Under the pieces are notes generated by a model. That model saw only the letters and a program-made list of their open reading frames with translations. It ran no database searches and was not told the origin of the DNA. From Agarophyton chilense (taxonomy: Eukaryota > Rhodophyta > Florideophyceae > Gracilariales > Gracilariaceae): 64,000 nt of DNA. Of the stretch, positions 58,738 through 64,000 are shown piece by piece (positions within the stretch are counted from its first letter, which is position 1; every line of letters begins with the position of its first letter). The stretch lies in NCBI GenBank assembly GCA_030374765.1, contig JARGXX010000003.1, positions 496,001-560,000 on the forward strand, given 5' to 3'. Both the position numbers and the translations under genes were made by a program.

Positions 58738-59936
58738 GTGTTTCATGTGTGACAAACACGGAACAAAAACGATTTCATTCTGTGTGAAGAATCAATGGTT
58801 CGTCAAGAACATTATTCAATTGGACGCGCTCGGGTTCGTATCCGACGCCGACGTACTTTGTTTTTAGTTGCTCAAAGCGTGGAAGCGGAATCATCAGTAA
58901 TGTTAACGCTTTGGAACCGTTTCTATGATGCTCAACGCGATTTGTCAAACCTCAAAATGGGAGCCGTACACGCATCCAACATACTACATTTAACCTTTAC
59001 ATATTTTCTGATCAGCAATGCCTTCATGATTTCCGATTTTGTTGAAACGATATTGGGCGTGTTGCTGGCGCTTTTGGATGGAATATTAATTGCACTCTTC
59101 GCAATCGATACCACTGTGACTCTGTTACAGCATGTTGTATCGTTCTGAAAAGATTATCATCTGCGTATACATGGTATGATATGGAAACAGTTTTTGGAAT
59201 GCGATACACACACATAAGTGAGATTTTCTGGAAAGCAGTTGATCGGTTTGTGGATTCAAAAGGTAAAATCATCACAAACTTGTAATATCAGCTGCTGGCG
59301 GATGGCGCATTCATTTACGCAGCTGCAATTCGACGACGGGGAGGAATGCTTGATAGGTGTGTTAGTTTTCTTGATTGCACAAAAAATAGGATCTGTCGCC
59401 TTGGTGGAATGGGAAGCAACCAAAGAGCATGTTACTCTGGTCATATTCGCAAACATTGTTTGAAGTATCAGACCATTTCTATACCTGATGGTCTCATATT
59501 TCATCTTTTTGGTTCTGAAGTAGGAAGAAGACAAGATCTTACATTGTTGAGGAAAAGCGGAATTGAATCCCTAATGGAACATTGTATGAATTTGGGTGGG
59601 GTGCAATATTATCTGTATGCCGATCCGGCATATTTTCTGCGACCTTGGTTGCAGACTGTATTTGAAAGAACATGTGCTTTGGATCAACAGCTTGCGTATA
59701 ATGCTTCGATGAATGCACTACGGACGTCTGTGGAGTGGAATTAAAAAGATTTAAAGCAAATGTGGGTGCGAAACGACAATTCTCGTCTTCTTTGCGGGCG
59801 TCGCTTTCCGGTTGCGCTTCTTTACACTGGGTCAGCATTGCTGCTAAACTTCAAGACTTGCATGCAGAAAGCTGGCCAAGGGAGCAGCTATTTCGAGTAT
59901 GAAGCACCAAGCTTTAGTGATTATTGTGATTTGTGA
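58738..59936 (+). pseudogene. Harbinger-like DDE transposase relic
   Basis: A DDE_Tnp_4/Harbinger-type transposase (possibly HARBI1-like). In order: a degenerate helical N-terminal half (58795-59148); after a frameshift near 59150, SAYTWYDMETVFGM; then the catalytic core: FLDCTKN (first Asp), GMGSNQRACYSGH, HCLKYQTISIPDGLIFHLFGSEVGRR (split here only by reading), YLYADPAY (second Asp) and SVEWN (Glu). A stop directly after SVEWN interrupts a C-terminal part that continues in the same frame to 59936. All three acidic residues are present, but the frameshift and stops make it non-functional as read. No inverted repeats were identified. Confidence 0.75.
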
Positions 59937-60088
59937 TCATCTCATAATGAAGAAATGAAAGAACGAGTATTTGTGAAGGAATCATGCCTAGACGTATCGA
60001 TGATGAGCAAAAAGGGTACAGTCTCCTCTTCTTCTTGGTTCCGTGAACGTTCTTTTTCGGCAAACATTTTCTTTCTCAGTTCTCGCAT

Positions 60089-60895
60089 CTAACACACCAT
60101 AGCGGAATCTTTATTCTTTGGTTTCATCGTGTTAGAAGCAGCTAAGAGACTTTCGCCTCTGCCACCATTTGCCTGGTCTTGGGTCGTCGCTGCACCTTTC
60201 TTTTTCTTGTTCTCTGATTTCTTGTTCGCATCAGCCGCATCCCCCGCAGCTGCAACACCTCCAAGATCCGCTGAAAAGATATCTACGAATACCGCGGGTT
60301 TCGAATCCAATTCTTCCTTTGCGGTAGGCCCATTTCTCTCTAGTTTAGCTAGAAGGCCTTAACCAACATCCGTGGCAGCATGAGAGTTTCCTTTGCCTTT
60401 CATCTTCTTCGTTTCTCTTGATAAGGCAGTAGGCACTTGTTCTTGCTCGCGTGTTTGCAGCTGTGTTGCCGCTCGACTCCGGAGTAGAACCATAAAGATC
60501 AGCCATAAGGACGTCAAGTTCGTTTCCTGGGCAACGGCATCAGTACCATTTTCAATTCAAGATGACCACAAAATAGGCATACTGCCAGAAGTAAGATCCT
60601 CGACAGAATACATGGCGGATAGGAAGCCATACTCATGCTCGTCAACGACGGAAAGAAACACGACATCAGTGCGTTTGTAGTTGAAAATTGAAGACAGATT
60701 TTGAGAAGCCAGGGTCAAAAGCTGATCGACGGAATCATCTTTTGTGGCTTCCACAAATGAGACATCCGAAATGTATTCACCGAAAATAGCCTGGAACGAT
60801 CTTGACGAGGATGCAGTTGATGACTTGGTTGGTGACACGGATACGTTGCGACGAAGAACGGATGGAACTTCCGCGCGGAGTATGTTGGACCTCAT
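60089..60895 (-). pseudogene. Unrecognised minus-strand gene or relic
   Basis: Two protein-like frames lie in line on the minus strand: 60557-60895 (from an ATG, MRSNILRAEVPSVLRRNVS..., with DVVFLSVVDEHEYGF) and 60089-60310 (DSKPAVFVDIFSADLGG followed by a Lys/Ala-rich tail). Between them another frame reads ELDVLMADLYGSTPESSG. This could be a gene with short introns or a decayed one. No family recognised. Confidence 0.35.
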
Positions 60896-61189
60896 GAAAA
60901 GCAAGAGCTCAGAAGCAATTTTGATTTGAGCGAGTGGGAGGTCATTGTGAACTATATCAGGTGCTGAAATATGGGAAATAAGATCTGGGAGGGTTGAGGA
61001 AGAAATTTGATGAGCGTGTGGGGTTTAACAGTGAGAGTTATGCTGGCTGTTGCAAAGAAAGTACGGAATTGTGGAGTAGCCGATCAACACGGAAGACTCA
61101 ATCGTGAGACATAGCAAAGCTACAAACGCCATGATTCGTTACGCCATGCTGAAAGATCGCCGAAAAGTACTTGGTAGAAGTGAACGAGG

Positions 61190-61683
61190 TTAGCATGCTG
61201 ATAAAGAGATTGGCACGCATATAGAAATTACGGGAGGGTTTCTGACTCTGACCGGCTTACCATTAAACATGGCCTGCTCATCACTGGTTCCAACCCAACG
61301 TTCTTGAGTTATGGGTTGGTCGAAAATGCCAAACAAAGGCACACTACGACGTTCAACAGCAATGAGCGTTGAAAACGTCGCGCGCCCCATCATAAAGGCT
61401 TTGGTGCCATCAATGGGGTTGGTCATCCATTGGTATTCAGAATAAAGCTGCGTAGAATGATCTGTACGCTCTTCACAAATGATTGCGTGGTGTAGAAACT
61501 GCTAATTAATGAGGGCACGTACGGCGGACTCGACCACCTTTTCGGCTATGGTGACTGGAGATTCATCTTGCTTGTAGAGTGTTTCGATGGGGCTTCCGAA
61601 ATACTTCCGAATTATAACTCCTGCGATTTCGGCGGCTGGAATGGCGGTTTGAACGATTTCCACAAAGCACCTTGGAGGAACCT
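61190..61683 (-). pseudogene. HisN-type histidinol-phosphatase relic
   Basis: Inositol-monophosphatase superfamily, closest by motif to HisN/HISN7 histidinol-phosphatase, which acts late in histidine biosynthesis. In one frame: AAEIAGVIIRKYFGSP, DESPVTIAEKVVESAVRALI, then an in-frame TAG (61504-61502), HHAIICEE (the GEE metal motif altered), NPIDGTKAFMMGR (usually DPIDGT; the first metal-binding Asp is Asn) and FGIFDQPITQERWVG with NGKPVRVR. The second half of the domain is not recognisable. The stop, the altered metal ligands and the missing C-terminal half mark it as a pseudogene. Confidence 0.7.
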
Positions 61684-61699
61684 TTTATAACTGTTTGAG

Positions 61700-62120
61700 A
61701 GTCGTGATGATCGGATATGGCGCGAACGTTTCTACAATGAAGGCCTAGAAAAGAAGCGCGCTGTTCGTGCACGTTTTGGCGAAGTGTACCGTGGTGTTTT
61801 CTGGTTGCGAACGAAGAATTGGATGGGTTTGAAGGGGAAGATCTGAAGTACATGACTGGGGCCAGATGTGCAGCGTGAATAAACGGAGGGTTGAACACAA
61901 ACGAGAGGAGCCAAAGGAAGTAAAGGAGAAGTCCGGTCATAAACACGTACGAATAGAAGACACCTGTGATTGACGGTGGACTCATTTGATATATCGCTTA
62001 CGTAGAGCGTCGGAGAAGGCTCTATTGAAGTTAGATGTGTTGTTACAGGCAAAACGCGTGTTCACAACTTCTCATTGAACAGAGAAAAAGAATCGGCTGT
62101 AGTGGTCCCGTGTCATGGAT

Positions 62121-62159
<39 letters not shown>

Positions 62160-62893
62160 GCAGCTCGAATGAATTCGCATGTCCGCAAGACGGCCGAAGA
62201 GTGGTTTCGCCATTTGTGCTCAACAAAGCAGTGGTTTCACAGGGGAATGAAAACGGAACATATAGAGAGGTGAAACGCGTGGTAAGGATTAGGGAACGGC
62301 GTTCGTTAGAAGGTTGAGAGCGTGAAAGAGGTTTCAAAGGGGAGACCCGTTGGATATGTAAGGATGCACGGCCCGTTAACGAGTCCCTACAGAAATGAGA
62401 GAGCATCGCGGTAGGCCATGATCGGAACCAAAAATTATATTTGATTTTTGGCGTCCGAACAGCGACGGCGAGATTTCGACTCGAGAACCAACGGTACCGG
62501 CTCTAGGGTATGCTCCTATGGCGCATTTCAATAAAAGTTAAAACAGCAGCCTTCCAAGTTACATAAGACCGAGCTAGATCACGTCAGTCACCACTCAGCC
62601 ATCACTTATGTGCTCATACTCGACTACGTTAACACCCGTCATGCCGCTTCCCGACGTTTCAGTGTGCCCCTCCCTCTTCACAAACGCCCCATCAAGCCTC
62701 CCACACCAGCTCTTTCGAATGCTCCCGTGCCAGTGACGACCTTGCCCCTTGTCTGCACGCCTTTGTCCACACTTTGGAACACTGACACTTCCTCCAACCC
62801 GCCGCCTGCTTCCCTCCCGCCTTCGTTATTCACTCCTCCGTCCACCACCATGCGCATCGTCAAGAAGCACAAGCATCGAAGCTGCCAACATTT
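61700..62893. other. No gene recognised; contains long G run
   Basis: Short frames only. It contains the G37 run at 62121-62157 and a C/T-rich plus-strand stretch at 62640-62850. Confidence 0.5.
62121..62157. repeat. Poly-G run (37 bases)
   Basis: An uninterrupted run of 37 G, comparable to the C39 run at 3980. The length in the assembly is uncertain. Confidence 0.85.
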
Positions 62894-64000
62894 TTAGCAG
62901 GTATAAAAGTCCATAGGATGCAGCAGGTATATACAAGACTGGATGGGATGGCTGAGAATGGCTCGAAGACGTTCAGAGATTGGCCGAGCATAAGTTCTGG
63001 AGCTACGATTGCTCGCCGGAATGATGTCCTTCATTGCTGCGACGAAGTCTTTTGTAGAAATTCGAACCTCATTCAAGTCAATTTGCAGCTTATCATGTGA
63101 ACGATAAATCTGCGGATACCTTCGTCGAAACGCCCGGATTGCTGCTTCCGGGCGTAAAGCCTTCAGGTCAGCTCCACAATAGTCTACAGCTATATTGGAA
63201 GCGGCATCCAGCATTTTCGGGTTTGATGGAGGCTTCCACTTCGCCGTATGAATACCGGAAATTCTCCTTCGTGCTTCCGCGTTGGGAAGGGTAAAGATGA
63301 ACTCACGATCAATCCGGCCAGGGCGTCTCAGTGTAGGATCTATAGCGTCAACTCCATTTGTTGCAACGATGACTACCACCTATCCCTTTGCATCCAAGCC
63401 ATCCATGAGACTCAGAAGCGTGGAAACTGTTAATAAGTGAACCTGGTCTTGGCGGGAGGAACGGACAGGGGCGAGACCATCTATCTCGTCGAAGAAGATA
63501 ATTGAAGGTTAATGTCTTTTAGCTGCCTCAAAAGTCATTCGAAGATCTCGCTCAGCTTCTCCGACCCATTTTTGGAGACAGTCAGCACCATTGCGCATGA
63601 TGAAAGCCACTCTTGGTTTCTTCTTGATCCATGGCAAAGAATATGGGGAAATATCAAGTTTAGCTTCTTCCTGCTTTGCATTTGTGTCACTTATAGTCTT
63701 ATCCGGGCTGGTCGCAAATCCATCTGCTCTTGCATGTACCAATTGAGGTATGTCTGATGGAATCTCAATAGTTGGCTGTGTAACTGTCGTCTCAGGTTTT
63801 TGGGCATTTTCGTCGAAGCCAGTGTCAATGACCTCCTCCTCGACGATTCTTCCATTCTGGCGACTTTGACTCGTGTTATATGGTTCTTCTTTTGTCTGTC
63901 CACCACTCGGTTCAGACACCGGCTTTTATGAGTCGCTGGACAAGATCTCCTCCGCTTTGACTGGATCTGTGCCGCAGCTGGGCGCCAGAGCTCGTGCGCA
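62894..64000 (-). pseudogene. ATAD2/Yta7-type AAA ATPase relic (partial)
   Basis: The first AAA domain of an ATAD2/Yta7-like chromatin ATPase, running off the right edge before Walker A (only ARALA after it is visible). In one continuous frame: a Ser/Glu-rich insert, RNGADCLQKWVGEAER, Walker B as IIFFDEIDGLAPVRS, TLLSLMDGLD, ATNGVDAIDPTLRRPGRIDREF (sensor 1 and arginine finger region), YCGADLKAL (sensor 2 region), EAAIRAFRRRYPQIY, and KDIIPASNRSS, which in the family leads into the C-terminal part. Three in-frame stops interrupt it (63928-63926 TAA, 63511-63509 TAA, 63382-63380 TAG) with no frameshift, and the bromodomain-bearing part is absent downstream. It is probably a decayed host gene or a duplicate. 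Confidence 0.75.

Noticed and set aside
62894-64000. Reassigned genetic code with TAA/TAG as Gln
   Set aside because: ABCG, SDR, coiled-coil and lipin genes all end in TAG and use ordinary Gln codons.
1-64000. CRISPR arrays, rRNA genes, bacterial operons
   Set aside because: No spaced direct-repeat arrays, no rRNA-like sequence and no operon structure; the window is eukaryotic in character.

Overview
The window looks like nuclear DNA of an intron-poor eukaryote. It has a compact island of GC-rich host genes followed by a thick pile of transposable elements. The host genes are an ABCG transporter, an extended short-chain dehydrogenase, a plant-type PEX22, a RAMP4-type ER protein and a lipin. 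They are nearly intronless, with one 120-base intron proposed. This, with the plant-like PEX22 and the mixture of Ty3/gypsy, Ty1/copia, Tc1/mariner and Harbinger elements, would suit a red alga (Florideophyceae-like), but I cannot prove the lineage from the sequence alone.

Layout. 1-2.3 kb: no recognisable gene. 2.3-3.5 kb (-): a His/Gln/Pro-rich protein with a RanBP2-like zinc finger. 3.5-10.7 kb: intergenic DNA with simple repeats, a 39-base C run and G-box (CACGTG) motifs. 10.7-23.0 kb: the host gene island, in order ABCG transporter (+), SDR (+), PEX22 (-), coiled-coil protein (+), RAMP4 (-), lipin (+). Two divergent gene pairs (PEX22/coiled-coil, RAMP4/lipin) share intergenic DNA rich in CACGTG. 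Lipin and RAMP4 are both ER-linked membrane or lipid proteins.

23.0-59.9 kb: a nested transposon landscape. A Tc1 element with IR/DR ends starts 61 bases after the lipin stop. Next come a 1.1-kb solo LTR with an AAACC target duplication (element E), an old minus-strand gypsy relic (A), and two oppositely oriented solo LTRs of one family (D) lying in or beside A. A 10.6-kb gypsy element (C, 30360-40946) sits inside the reverse transcriptase of A with a perfect GATCT duplication. An 11.1-kb gypsy element (B, 41825-52890) abuts the other remnant of A. A partial second copy of C, a copia fragment, a second Tc1 element and a Harbinger-like transposase relic follow. B and C both carry an extra block of open reading frames on the strand opposite gag-pol, between pol and the 3' LTR.

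60-64 kb: decayed or poorly resolved host sequence, including relics of a HisN-type histidinol phosphatase and of an ATAD2/Yta7-type AAA ATPase that runs off the right edge, plus a 37-base G run.

The most interesting signals are the antisense ORF blocks of B and C, the repeated three-hairpin module in LTR E, the CACGTG arrays between divergent genes, and the SDR whose Tyr/Lys catalytic pair is replaced by Phe/His.
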